Part shown: positions 8,809 to 18,399 of the stretch, one piece after another | Numbering within the stretch: position 1 is the first letter of the stretch | Layout: every line of letters begins with the position of its first letter | Assembly (NCBI RefSeq): GCF_003589595.1 | Contig: NW_020653726.1 | Coordinates: forward strand, 12,305,780 to 12,369,779 | Direction: 5' to 3' | DNA from: Hyposmocoma kahamanoa | Lineage: Eukaryota > Arthropoda > Insecta > Lepidoptera > Cosmopterigidae | DNA: 64,000 bases | The notes under the pieces: model-generated | Told to the model about the DNA's origin: nothing | Seen by the model: only the letters and a program-made list of their open reading frames with translations | Databases searched by the model: none | Made by a program: the position numbers and the translations under genes

Positions 8809-10637
8809 TACAGGTCTGCCATCCCTCTGAGGATCGTTGGGATTGGGTCTCGGTTGGCCCGGATGTCCTGCAGTACCTCCTGGAGGATTAGGATTGCCTT
8901 TGTGATAGCGGCGTCCCGCGCCCCCATTTCTGGGGGAGGGGGTTCCGCTACCGTCGCTGGCTTTCCTTTCATCTCCCTGGGAGGGGCGGTTGTCTCTTGC
9001 GGCTGGTTGGTGGGCTTCCTGGGCTTCCGTTTCCGGGGCCTCCTGGTGGTGTGTGGTGCGTTCGCTGCAGCCATCAGCGATACGGGCGCATCTTGCTCGG
9101 TTGTCACCGTCATCGTCGGAGGGACCTGTTCCGATGGCCGTAGTCGGGCGGCGTCGGCGGTGCGGGCTATAGTGCCGGCTTTCTTGTTCCGGTTTTCGGC
9201 GCGGAAAACCGGGCAAGAGGTGTTGTTGGCGGGGTGGGGGCCTCCGCAGTTGGCACACGTCGGTGGTTCCTCCAGCGGACGCGGGCAGTCGCGGGCGGCG
9301 TGTTCCTCGCCGCATCGCACACACGCAGGCTTGCGGTGGCAGTTGTGCGACGAGTGCCGGAATTGTTGGCAGCGGTGGCATTGTGCGATGCCTTGCTTTC
9401 CGCGCCAGGCCTCGATGCGCACCCCGGACATGCAGAGCAGCTCGCTCACCTCATATATCCGGGGGATGGTGTCTGGGTTCCGCTGGAGCTGCACGTAATA
9501 TAGGCAGCCCGGTCGTCCAGCGCGCGCCCTGATCGGCCTTGCGTACTCCGGGGCGAAGCCGAGCTCGCGGAGTTCCTGGAGAATGTCCTCGGTGTCGGTC
9601 TCCGCTGGCAGGCCACGGATGGCCACTTTTAGGGATCTCTCTGCTGGGAGGGAGTAGGCAAACCAGGAGATACCCTCTTCCCTCTCCAGTGTGGTTAGGT
9701 ACCGCTGCACCAGACGGTACTCCACTTCGTCCCTCGGGAGGAATCGTACGCCCCGCCCGTAGGGGCGGGCGTTGGGCGCGCGGGACAGCTTGCTCTTCAG
9801 CTCCCTGAAGTGGTGCGCCCAGTTTGGTAGGTGCTCCACGATTAGGGGCGGGTAGCGGGGCCTCTTCTCGGCCGGCGGGGCTGTCGGCGCCGTAGACCTA
9901 TTGGGAGGTGTAGTCTCCGGCGTCGGGGGCTCCGGCGTCGGGGTCCTCGGTGTCGGAGCTGTGTCCATCGGTGAACCGAGGCCTGGCATCGATGGCGCCG
10001 CGCTGGCCGATGGCGGTGTGGGGCTGCGAGCGGCAACTGCTGCGAACAGTGGCGGCGGTGAGCGTGCCTCCGTCGCCCTCGTTCGCGTCAGGGGCGGCGA
10101 CGCTTGCGAGCGCGGTTGGCGCTGTTCTGCCGTGTTGTTGACGGCGGCAGTGGCGGTGGTGCGCGTAGCTGCCGTGGCTGCACGGGTGGAGACTGTGGGC
10201 CGCGGGCGTGCAGGCATCCCCGCCGCAGTGGCACGCGGTGGGGCGGGGTTGATGCGGGCGCTCGCGGTGGTGGTGCGGGTCGCCGGCCGCGGAGGGGGGC
10301 CGCTTTTTGCGGGGCGCTCAGCGGCAGCAACGATGGCAGCGCCTCTGCTGGTGGCGGAGGCGGAGGTGGTCGCGGCGGGCTCAGCTCGTGACTGGCGCGC
10401 AGTAGGTGGTTGCGGGCGTGCTGCGGCGGACGATACTGGCACGCTCGTGGACGCGGCTTTGCTTCCCTTGGTTGGGGGCTTAGGTGGCGCGGAGGGCACG
10501 CTTTCGAACGCCGATACTGACAGCCCGGCGCTCGATGGTGGCGTGATTGGTGATCTGTGCCGCGGCTCTCGGGGCAGTGGGTTCAACGCCGGGCGCTTGG
10601 GCTGTGTCTGCTGCGGCGCCGTCGACGGTCCCGGCAT
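8799..10637 (-). CDS. Jockey-type LINE ORF1 (gag-like RNA-binding protein)
   Basis: From the first ATG (10637) the frame gives 612 residues ending in TGA at 8801-8799. The frame stays open up to a TAA just upstream of a C9 tract, without an earlier ATG. The N-terminal half is a low-complexity Pro/Ala/Thr/Ser region. The middle ('AIRGLPAETDTEDILQEL') fits the gag domain that precedes zinc fingers in Jockey ORF1 proteins. Three knuckles follow: CHRCQQFRHSSHNC (CX2CX4HX4C), CVRCGEEHAARDC (CX2CX3HX4C) and CANCGGPHPANNTSC (CX2CX3HX6C). Family role: binds the element's RNA and forms the ribonucleoprotein for retrotransposition. The true N-terminus may lie further upstream, in the frame at 10671-10884, if the C tract has slipped by one base. 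Confidence 0.8.
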   Translation of the reverse strand: MPGPSTAPQQTQPKRPALNPLPREPRHRSPITPPSSAGLSVSAFESVPSAPPKPPTKGSKAASTSVPVSSAAARPQPPTARQSRAEPAATTSASATSRGAAIVAAAERPAKSGPPPRPATRTTTASARINPAPPRATAAGMPARPRPTVSTRAATAATRTTATAAVNNTAEQRQPRSQASPPLTRTRATEARSPPPLFAAVAARSPTPPSASAAPSMPGLGSPMDTAPTPRTPTPEPPTPETTPPNRSTAPTAPPAEKRPRYPPLIVEHLPNWAHHFRELKSKLSRAPNARPYGRGVRFLPRDEVEYRLVQRYLTTLEREEGISWFAYSLPAERSLKVAIRGLPAETDTEDILQELRELGFAPEYARPIRARAGRPGCLYYVQLQRNPDTIPRIYEVSELLCMSGVRIEAWRGKQGIAQCHRCQQFRHSSHNCHRKPACVRCGEEHAARDCPRPLEEPPTCANCGGPHPANNTSCPVFRAENRNKKAGTIARTADAARLRPSEQVPPTMTVTTEQDAPVSLMAAANAPHTTRRPRKRKPRKPTNQPQETTAPPREMKGKPATVAEPPPPEMGARDAAITKAILILQEVLQDIRANRDPIPTILRGMADLYTR

Positions 10638-10670
10638 GACGCCAGGGAAGAATTCTTCGCCTCCCCCCAC

Positions 10671-10884
10671 GGGGGGGGGAGGGGGTTAAGGCTGTGGACG
10701 CGGATGCTGCGGCCAGCACCACGTCCAGGATGTCGCGGCCGGTGCGGGAGAATATTCGGGTTCTCACCCTCCCCAGGCGCTTTGGACGCGTCGGCTGCCT
10801 CGTCGGGGGTACTGGCGGCGGCGGCATGGTGGTATCCGGGGGGGGGGTCACGCGCGGCGCGGTCGTAACCCGCGCTCCGGGCAA
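10671..10884 (-). pseudogene. Possible N-terminal part of LINE ORF1 in a shifted frame
   Basis: On the minus strand an ATG-initiated frame starting at 10884 reads through a Pro-rich segment and then 'RTGRDILDVVLAAASAST' before running into the C9 tract (plus-strand G run 10671-10679), after which it leaves the ORF1 frame. Loss of one C would join it to ORF1 downstream. The segment has ordinary amino acid composition, unlike a random frame, which suggests genuine gag N-terminus. Alternatively it is leader sequence that is open by chance because the DNA is GC-rich. Homopolymer miscounting in the assembly is as likely as a real mutation. Confidence 0.4.
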
Positions 10885-11070
10885 CTATCCCCCCTCCGAG
10901 CCCCTCCGGTGAGACCCGCTTGTGGGAGGCCGGAGGGAGACCGGAGAGAAAGATAGCCGGAGGTTGGGTAGTGGCAAAGTTTCCGTGGGCGGAGCGGGCT
11001 GCACTGTGGTCGGCTCCGTGGCTTGTCCGACCCGTGCGCTGTGCGCGTAACGACAAGTGTGCTAATCTAA

Positions 11071-11734
11071 CAATTTCGAATATATAAGATGACTTTATAC
11101 TATTGAAGTTAACAAAACGATAGCGCGTTTCAGAGTACAACTAATGCCATCTAGCAGTGGCGTGATGGAACTAATTGCATGTTAAGGTTGTGCTTGTTAC
11201 ACGTGTAGTTTGATTTCATACTGTAACCAAATTTCTTAAATTATGACTATAAATAACACCCTAACAAACTAGAGATACTACGTATTGTTTCTTTGGATAA
11301 ATGACTGTTTATGATTTTTATGATTACAAGCACAAGTAAAACTAATCGTTACCGCGTGCGCCTTCGGCGACATGTCTCGGCAACATTGACTATGAAAACG
11401 CAACGAAATGTTGCTTTAAGAATATTATACTCTATAATTTAGAATAGAAAACTACTTCTTTTTTTCTTTAAGAATATATTTTCTTAAAATACACCCAAGA
11501 AATTTTGAATTCATTTAAGATTATTAAATTTGATGTAAGAGGTAAAAATTTCTTGATGTAAGTAATGTCCAATTAATTGATTTGAAATGAAATAAAATCT
11601 TGAAGTGAACGTATTTGTCTCAAAGTTAGAATAAAGTTAAGAGTAAAATTGTACTAGAAAAAGATAAGCTGCATCTTTGTAATGACAATATTTTATTACT
11701 TTTAACAAACATTTTTTCAGAATTAGTAAATATT
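11071..11734. other. AT-rich unique DNA
   Basis: The sequence drops back to AT-rich beyond the LINE. No gene or repeat recognised. Confidence 0.5.
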
Positions 11735-12045
11735 TTGAGAAATTGCTCTGTCTTATTAGTAGAAATCCTTTTTTTCTGTGTAGTCTATTGGAGTTTGACC
11801 AATATTCCTGTATTCCTAAATAAAAAAACCGATCGTGGTATCCGAATGTCTCAGTTCAATGATATATCAAAGGATTTAGATTCTCCCTTTGGTCATCGAA
11901 ATTTAAATTTCTGTCACAAACGTATACTGGGCAAACGTTTCGGAAAAACTTTTGCATATGTTTTTGTACTGTGGAAGAATACCAAACATTATATATCTAA
12001 TAATATATATCTTTATCTTTATAACTTTCCGTATATTTTTTATTA
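11735..12045 (+). repeat. Family L repeat
   Basis: Matches the reverse complement of 40250-40435 over the stretch 'tatccgaatgtctcagttca' to 'aatttctgtcacaaa'. Both copies stay partly open in one frame ('MSQFNDISKDLDSPFGHRNL' here, 'MSQFSDILSKDSGPPCGHRK' there), so it may be a decayed coding piece, but I do not recognise the protein. A family A copy follows directly. Confidence 0.55.
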
Positions 12046-12051
12046 CACCAA

Positions 12052-12298
12052 GTAATGGGACGAACAAACCGTGCGCCTGGTGGTACGCCACTCTGAGCTT
12101 AAAATCGCAAAGATCTGAGGGGCACTCGTCACTCTGAGACATAAGTTGAAAAGTCCTATGTGCCTGTAATTTCAACAGCACTCATACCCTTTAAAACCGA
12201 AACGCAGTAATCCTCACATTACTGCTTGATGGTAGAAATAGATAAGTTCGCAGTGCTTCCCAGGACGAAGTCTTTCACAAGGAGGTCTAATGCTATTA
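12052..12298 (+). repeat. Family A repeat with internal deletion
   Basis: Runs from 'taatgggacgaacaaaccgt' to 'ctttcacaaggaggtctaat'; the segment around 'cagttgcagtgcc' is missing. Confidence 0.8.
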
Positions 12299-12299
12299 T

Positions 12300-12600
12300 A
12301 AAAACTAATATAATGAAAAAAATGTAGGTACTTTGATGCAACGGACTGGTATCCGCAACTCGACGACAAGGCGCCGATTTTGCGTGTGGTGGGTGCAGGG
12401 TCCTACTCGTGGCACCCAAGCTCCTCCAGGAATCTTAGCAGCCTCCATGGTTTGCTGAAGACTTCGGGGAGCGACCTTGGCACTCCAAGGTACTTTGCCC
12501 TGTAGTTGGCCACGCCGGAGCACTGAAGTAGGATGTGCGCAGCCGTTTCCTCTCCCTCCGTGCACGCTCTGCATAGAGGGCTGTCTGTGATAATGTAGGC
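12300..12600 (-). mobile_element. 3' end of an R1/I-type LINE (C-terminal zinc motif)
   Basis: On the minus strand a frame ending in TAG reads 'CRACTEGEETAAHILLQC', a CX2C...HX4C motif, followed by 'VPRSLPEVFSKPWRLLRF' and 'LEELGCHE'. This is the C-terminal region found after the RT/RNase H part in R1- and I-like retrotransposons. Everything upstream is missing, so it is a 5'-truncated relic. The 3' non-coding part runs to about 12300, next to a family A copy. Confidence 0.65.
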
Positions 12601-12919
12601 ACTTATTCCTACTGATGAAGTGTATTAATAAATAGAATCTGTTTCTAGTAAAATGTTCTCATCTTTCGTATTACATCACCGGAGATTTCCAACTTCAAGT
12701 TTGTGGGAATCCTAGAAATTTATATTGAATTACGGATGTGACTAGAATATGTAAATTCTCCTTTGCCGAGGAAGACACAATTGAATTGCCACCCTACGCG
12801 AGTGGGATACGAAATTATAGGAGTCATGAATAATATTTGTAATAACAAAGATGAAATAAAAACCCAATGGCAAGAAAATTTGACACATTGAAATAATCAA
12901 TAATATTAGTCGGTACAAT

Positions 12920-13055
12920 ATTAGTTGCATTAAAAATTTCATAGATTTCTCATACCTGGCAATACAGCAAAAAAAAACAAAAACGAAAAAAGGCAACAAG
13001 CAAGCACATAGAAAAAGTCGTAACGTCTACGTCTGCTGGATCGTTCCCATTTAAT
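12920..13055 (+). repeat. Family D repeat, 5' part only
   Basis: 'atttcatagatttctcatac' and 'agcacatagaaaaagtcgta' followed by 'ctgctggatcgttcccat' parallel the region leading into the tRNA-like head of family D at 15085. The tRNA-like head itself is absent here. Confidence 0.45.
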
Positions 13056-13189
13056 CCTCTGAGACCACAAATTCGCAACTATGTGGTGCGTTCAGCGAAG
13101 CATTCAAAGTCTGCGCGTACATTGTGTCTTGTGTTCGGTGTATTTCACTTTCATATGTTTGCATGCTATGTACGCGCAAAAACCTTGAA

Positions 13190-13245
13190 AACTTTAGTGG
13201 CACTGCTACTGTAATGGACAGCACCAGGTGCACTTGTTCCTCCCG
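13190..13245 (-). repeat. Family A remnant
   Basis: 'agtggcactgctactgtaat' followed by 'ggacag' matches one internal block of family A on the minus strand; nothing more remains. Confidence 0.4.
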
Positions 13246-13717
13246 TCTCAATTGGTTTCAAAAAAGAAATCCTAACCTTAAAGTAGACCCAGTAATTACT
13301 ATATAAAACAATAACGTGTGAACGTAATTAATATTGATAAACGAAATTAATCGCGAATTTCTTTATTTACCCTTGCAAATTCTCATTTAACGTTCTCATT
13401 TACAGCGCTAGTTTAATAAAGTGAATATTGCTTTTGTTTTAACTGCAACTTGGTGTTAATGAAAACTCGCGTTGATGTACAGTTCACCTATTTTGTAGAG
13501 AACTTACAAACATTGGATTAACCCATAAAAATTATATACAAATTATAATAGAAATTTCATTTTCTTTAACCCTTGTATGTCTAACTGTGGTATCGTAGTT
13601 CATGGCCCAAATCTGAAAGCGATTTCTTTGAATTTTAAGGCTAATAATGTCTTCGGGACAGATTTTATGTTTGAAGAACATTTATTTAGCTGGTGCCAGT
13701 CATAAAATGAATATTTA
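13246..13717. other. AT-rich unique DNA
   Basis: No gene or repeat recognised. Confidence 0.45.
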
Positions 13718-13905
13718 TTAACCGTCCAAAAACAGGAGGAGGTTTTCAATTCGACTGTATTTTTTGTGTATGTTACGCGATTGCTCGATGATTCGATGAC
13801 CGAATTCGATGATTCTTTTTTTGTTGGAAAGATTAGTCTCAGTATTCGTCCCATGGAACTTTAAAGAAAATATTCCACCTTTAAAGGTGGTAAACGGAAA
13901 ATAGT
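13718..13905 (+). repeat. Family B repeat, first of two adjacent copies
   Basis: 'aaccgtccaaaaacaggagg' onwards, through 'caattcgactgtattttttg', 'ttttttgttggaaagattag' and 'aatattccacctttaaaggt'. It lacks the terminal 'gaggtcggttttt' and abuts a second copy. Confidence 0.65.
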
Positions 13906-13912
13906 TTTATTT

Positions 13913-14135
13913 CCACTTTTAACCGACTTTAAAAAAAAGGAGAAGGTTCTCAATTTGAATGTACGTTTATTTTTCTTTTTTTTATGCATGTTACGCGATA
14001 ATTCATTTGTGAACCGATTTTGATGATTCTTTTTTTGTTGTAAAGAAGGTATCTCAGTGGAGGTCCCATTTAAATTACCTCCTCCTCTAAAGGTGGCAAA
14101 CTAGGGGTCCACGAACTTTACAGGTCAGTTTTTTT
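13913..14135 (+). repeat. Family B repeat, second adjacent copy
   Basis: 'ttttaaccgactttaaaaaa' to 'acaggtcagttttttttttt'. It has both short inverted ends in degraded form. The same orientation and adjacency suggest a tandem arrangement or insertion of one copy beside the other. Confidence 0.65.
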
Positions 14136-14475
14136 TTTTATGAAAAATACAAATATTTTACTTTCACTTCCACAAACTTGGTGTACTACGGAAATCCGAT
14201 GACATTATAATTGGTAACCTTCATTTGATGTAATGTAAAAAAAAAAGACTGTCTGAAAGACTGACTGAAAAGAAGTCTGCAAACTACCCAACTCTTCAAC
14301 TACTTTCAATAGACTATCGTGTTTGGGCTCCTCAAATTGACCTCAATGATTTGTTAGCTTACGAATGTTTACTTTATTGACTATTTTTAAATGTTAATTT
14401 AAGTTTTTAACTCGGTACTTTGCTGATGGTGTTTGTGTCAAGTTTGTTACTATGTTTTTTTTATATATATAATAT

Positions 14476-14762
14476 TGAGGGACGGAACGAACAAGTCATG
14501 CTCCTGATGGTAAGCTACACGCCTATTCATAACAGTTGCAGCGCCACTCAGGGCTTTAAATTGCAAAGATTCGAGGGGCACTGCCACTGCGCCCGTCACC
14601 CTGGGTCATAAGTGAAAGGCATGTGCCTGTGATTTCACCAGCACCCTTACCCTTCATAACCGGAACACAGTAATGCTGACATTACTGCTTGGCGGCAGAA
14701 ATAGGTAAGGTGGCAGTACTACCCTGTACGAACCCTTCCACAAGGAGCTCTACAGCTACTAT
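14476..14762 (+). repeat. Family A repeat, near full length
   Basis: Runs from 'gagggacggaacgaacaagt' to 'cttccacaaggagctctaca', with all internal blocks present. This is one of the best copies for defining the family. Confidence 0.85.
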
Positions 14763-15027
14763 ACTGTGTGACTATATTAGTAACGTCACAACAACGTTTG
14801 TTTCATGACTTTCAATAATTAACCAGATTTTACTTTCATACTAAAATAACTTCATACTTTAATACGGACCAATATTGACCAGATCAGTGATGTCCTCAAA
14901 AACGCTGGGATCCGAAGTGACAAGAATAAAAGAACAGTACGGTACGGAACGGAATGGTAGCTGTAAAGGTGTCTAACTGGGTGATGAAACTTTCATAGAT
15001 TTCTTATAGATGGCGCTACGACTAAAA

Positions 15028-15074
15028 AGTCGTTGAAAAACCAAATACTCTTTGTATTTGGTTTTTCAACGACT
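15028..15074. repeat. Perfect 20-bp hairpin
   Basis: Arms 15029-15048 (gtcgttgaaaaaccaaatac) and 15054-15073 are exact reverse complements around a five-base loop. No U-tract terminator logic applies in this eukaryotic context; it may be a small foldback repeat just upstream of family D. Confidence 0.8.
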
Positions 15075-15084
15075 CGTTCACGAC

Positions 15085-15240
15085 AATAAGCACATAGAAA
15101 AAAATCGTGAGGTCCACTGGTTCGTTCCATGGCTTAGTTGGTATAGCGTCTGGCACGGTATGCTAGATGACGTCGTTTCGAATCCGGCTGGATCAAGAGA
15201 ATTTTTTCTGAGATCTTTGTATTAATAATTATAAGTAGAA
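15085..15240 (+). repeat. Family D tRNA-headed SINE-like repeat
   Basis: 'agcacatagaaaaaaatcgt' leads into 'tggcttagttggtatagcg' (A-box-like) and 'gtttcgaatccggctgg' (B-box-like), then a 3' tail 'attttttctgagatctttgt' ending in 'attaataattata'. The tRNA-like head does not pair as a full cloverleaf, so I call it SINE-derived. The other good copy is at 62190. Confidence 0.6.
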
Positions 15241-15444
15241 AAGAAGTTGTACGAAAAAGGTAGTTGATTTATGTGAGGCTCGAGAGTTGTGGCAGGATAG
15301 AGTAAAGTGGCACTCTGTGGGACAAGTGCTTCAGCTTATGTAAATACATACATGAGCTTATGTATATTTTAGTATATACATATATATGTATGCACTAAAT
15401 TAAAAATATTTATATAGCACGCTCTAAACGGTTTTTTTTTATAA

Positions 15445-15707
15445 TACCAAGTGACGAGACGAATAAGTCATGTGCCTGGTGGTAAGGGACATCTATAAAT
15501 AACAATTGCAGTGCCATTTAGAGCTTCAAATCGCAAAGATCTTATACAGACATAAGTTGAGTCCCATGTGCCTGTAATTTCACCTGCACTTTTACCGTCC
15601 AAACCTTGATGCATCAAAGCTCACATTACTGCTTGGCGGCAGAAACAGGTGAAGTGGCAGACTTCCCTGGATGAACTCTTTCACAAGGAGCTCTAGTGCT
15701 ACTAAAC
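15445..15707 (+). repeat. Family A repeat with internal deletion
   Basis: 'agtgacgagacgaataagtc' to 'ctttcacaaggagctctagt'; the 'aggggcactgccactgcgcc' block is missing. Confidence 0.8.
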
Positions 15708-16560
15708 GGTCATACCTCTGTGCGGTAACAAAAGAAAGCGTTAGCGTAAATATACTAGTCCTAATCACAAAGCAGAACCGGGGTGGGGATCACCGGACAG
15801 GATGCTTGCACATTTAAACTTACTACCTTTATACCAAATATAGATCTAAAAATATTCAGAATGAACAACAAAAACTTAAAAGTCTATTTTTGCTAATTTT
15901 TTGTTTTGTAAAAAATCACGTAGAAAAAGCGGTTGTTTATGATGTTAGTAAAATATATGTATTTCTGCGAGGTTATTAGTGTTACGAAAATGACTCTACA
16001 AACAAAGGAGACATTCAAAGCTTCAAAATTACGACGACGGCTGCATTAAATGTCTGAAATTGGCTGGCGGGATGTCCATAGTATTGGCAGCATTTCTATT
16101 TTGTATAGTAGCATGTTGCGCAAGTTAGCGGCCAGCTCTTTGGTCTCCCACTCGGTATATTAATTATTTTGAAAATAATTTTATGAATAAAAAAGGTTTT
16201 TTTTTTCAACGCCTACTTGCTCATATATTATGTATTTATTTCAAAACAACACGTATTCACTAAAACCAAATTAGTTACAGGCAAAATTAATTCCTCATTA
16301 TCGAAATGCTTTTGTACCTGATAAGAGCCCATTAACTTTTAATGGCCGTGGTCCCAGCGAAGGCGGATTTATTTTACAGTTCCAGATAATGTGTTTCCTT
16401 CTTGGGCTAGTAGAAATGTAGAAACAGGAAATTAAGCAATTTACTTTTTGATCTTGGAGAGATAGGAACTAGAATTTTTGAAGAAATGTTCATGTAGACG
16501 GGTGGCGCGGCGTGCAAACTAGAGAATATTATATTATTAATTTAATTTTTTTTATTTTAA
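15708..16560. other. Unique DNA, no gene seen
   Basis: No ORF, repeat or splice-bounded coding segment recognised. AT-rich throughout. Confidence 0.5.
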
Positions 16561-16565
16561 TAATT

Positions 16566-16750
16566 TTAAGTGACGGGACGAACCGAACAAGTCGTGCGCC
16601 TGGTGGTACGCTACACGCCTGTTGCAGTGCCACTCAGAGCTTTAAATCGCAAAGATCTGAGGGGCACTGCCACTGCGCCCGTCACCCTGAGACATAAGTT
16701 GACAAGGTCCATGCCCAGGTGCCTATAATTTCGCCAGCACCTTACTTATT
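16566..16750 (+). repeat. Family A repeat, 3'-truncated
   Basis: 'aagtgacgggacgaaccgaa' to 'aatttcgccagcaccttac'; the last third of the family is absent. Confidence 0.8.
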
Positions 16751-16844
16751 CGAAGCATCGATGCGATAAGTAGAAAGTATTGGAATCAAGAGGACACAGT
16801 TTCCTTACGCTCCACTTATATTTTACAATTTATATATGGAAGCA

Positions 16845-17110
16845 AATTCTGTAACGATATTGTACATATCATAATGAACTTTGTGGTGAATTGAAAACGT
16901 ACAAACTAGATATCAGCCAAAATCATCCGCGGAATTCTATCAAATGCGTGAGCATTCCACGGAAGATTTTACCTCATATCTAGTTTGTACATTACGCAAT
17001 TGAGCATATAGTTCATTATGCTATGTACAATATCGTTACAAACATTCATTTCCATTTCGTTCTGCTACAATATAAATTGAGCCTTAGTTGTTCGTCACAT
17101 GCCTTCCTCA
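16845..17110. mobile_element. Family J foldback element
   Basis: A left arm starting 'tgtaacgatattgtacat' near 16850 and a right arm ending 'atgtacaatatcgttaca' near 17040 are imperfect inverted repeats of about 65 bp. They flank an inner hairpin (aaaatcatccgcggaat / attccacggaagatttt). The flanking stretch to about 17110 is also shared with 24930-25130, so the whole is a dispersed non-autonomous element. No coding capacity. Confidence 0.65.
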
Positions 17111-17329
17111 CTTCTAGCAACTTATCTGATTGCGAAACAAAACCTACGCTACGTCCTCTTGTCGTTCTAGTTCTTCGAAATAACTTGTTCAGTTACAGAC
17201 TACTAATTCACAATTACCTTCTATAGGAAGCAAAAACATCGCCCTACTAGAAATTGCCGTACATGATTTAATTTATCTTAACCTGTCTTTATAATACCGC
17301 CAACTCATCAAATGGAAATATTGTGACGT

Positions 17330-17402
17330 AATAACCCGGATTATTCGTCCGATCCGCTGCGTATCCGATCCGGATGATCCGATATCCGATCTTCGGGAAG
17401 CG
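17330..17402. repeat. Degenerate ATCCGAT-rich minisatellite
   Basis: A short GC-richer patch built from variants of 'atccgat' ('cgtccgatccg', 'gtatccgatccgg', 'atgatccgatatccgat'). Confidence 0.55.
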
Positions 17403-17610
17403 TGAAAGGGCATTATAATGACCTGACTTCATTTAGACCGGCATCACAACGTGAAAGGTATTTGGATGGATAATTATTATCATGCTCTCGGTTCGATGGA
17501 GTGCAACGCGTGATTATTGGCATATTTAACGGTTGTCTGACTGTGCTATGATGTTTTATTGAATATAATAATTTAAAATACGTTATATTATTAGTAGCAG
17601 TACCTACCTA

Positions 17611-17740
17611 TAGCCAAGCAGTAACGTGAGCATTGTCGGTGCGGATAAGGGTGCTGGTGAAATTACAGGCATGTGGGACTTGTCAACTTATGTCTCGGAG
17701 TGACGGGCGCACTGGCAATACCCATCAAATATTTGCGATG
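17611..17740 (-). repeat. Family A repeat, internal fragment
   Basis: Minus-strand copy covering 'agccaagcagtaacgtgagc' to 'gcgatg'; both family ends are missing. Confidence 0.75.
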
Positions 17741-17869
17741 TTTTTCACTCTTTATTTATTTTGGGCCTTTGATCGTTATTGAACCTGTCAGCCTCATTTG
17801 AAAAACGATACCTCAAGAAAACACTTAATGAAATCCAGACAGATAAATCAAAATACTACCTAACCAAAC

Positions 17870-18125
17870 ATGTTTACAAAACCTCCACGGCACTACAACA
17901 TGTAGGCTCCGACAAAACAGATTGAAACCAGCCAACATTAAATGTATGGAACCTGTGCAAATAACCGCGCCCTGATAGTTTCCGTCCGAACACACTCCAT
18001 GAGCAAATGATGTACAACCTCAGGAATCCCACACACTTCGCAATTTGATGAGTTAAAACGGCTCTAGTGGCTCTAGTGGCTCTACAACTGCTAAGGACAG
18101 GTGTGTCACTTACTACTATCATAAA
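17870..18125 (-). mobile_element. LINE 3' fragment with C-terminal zinc motif
   Basis: On the minus strand 'CEVCGIPEVVHHLLMEC' forms a CX2C...HX4C motif typical of the C-terminus of R1/I/Jockey-group retrotransposons. After a frameshift the reading continues as 'FNVGWFQSVLSEP'. No other domain remains. It is not closely related to the 12300-12600 fragment. Confidence 0.55.
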
Positions 18126-18399
18126 AAAATCTTGTTTAATATTCCTAAATGTATCGTATTTCTATAACCGTTTTTTAGCCTTTACATTTTACGTAATACC
18201 ATGAAGCAACGCCTTCAGCTCTATAAATTGATTATACGGCCGCGGATCATCTATCAAGCTACAATAGATTATTTATGCATGTACCCATTAGAAGCAGGCT
18301 TTACAAGCTGATAATAATAGAAAGATTATCCATTTTCGCGGTACCCTCTCTAAACAATACGGCAGCTGTTCAAGTGCCAACTTAAACAGAAATGATTCA
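18126..18399. other. Unique DNA, no gene seen
   Basis: No gene or repeat recognised. Confidence 0.45.

Larger units (their letters stand above)
5730..11064 (-). mobile_element. Jockey-type LINE, nearly full length
   Basis: A 5.3-kb GC-rich block in AT-rich surroundings. In minus-strand order it has a 5' leader (11064 to about 10640), ORF1 with zinc knuckles, ORF2 with endonuclease and reverse transcriptase, and a 3' untranslated part (6117 to about 5730). ORF order, single EN-RT protein and lack of an RNase H domain suit the Jockey clade. The ends are inferred from a weak 6-base direct repeat 'atctaa' at 5724-5729 and 11065-11070; no clear poly(A) tail is visible, so the boundaries are uncertain by tens of bases. 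It inserted just beyond a family B copy. Both ORFs are long and open, so it is the youngest-looking LINE in the window. Confidence 0.85.

Noticed and set aside
8809..9381. The first 191 codons of the longest ORF2 frame as a real protein domain
   Set aside because: They are the -1 reading of the ORF1 zinc-knuckle region and are Arg/Pro-rich without structure; the endonuclease starts after them.
9901..10689. 262-codon plus-strand open frame opposite ORF1
   Set aside because: Gly/Ala/Val-rich antisense shadow of a GC-rich Pro/Ala gag region, without family resemblance.
10583..11140. 185-codon minus-strand frame in the LINE leader
   Set aside because: In another frame from both candidate gag frames, and opened by GC-richness.
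15125..15200. tRNA gene
   Set aside because: tRNA-like head of family D; no complete cloverleaf, and a second diverged copy has the same tail.
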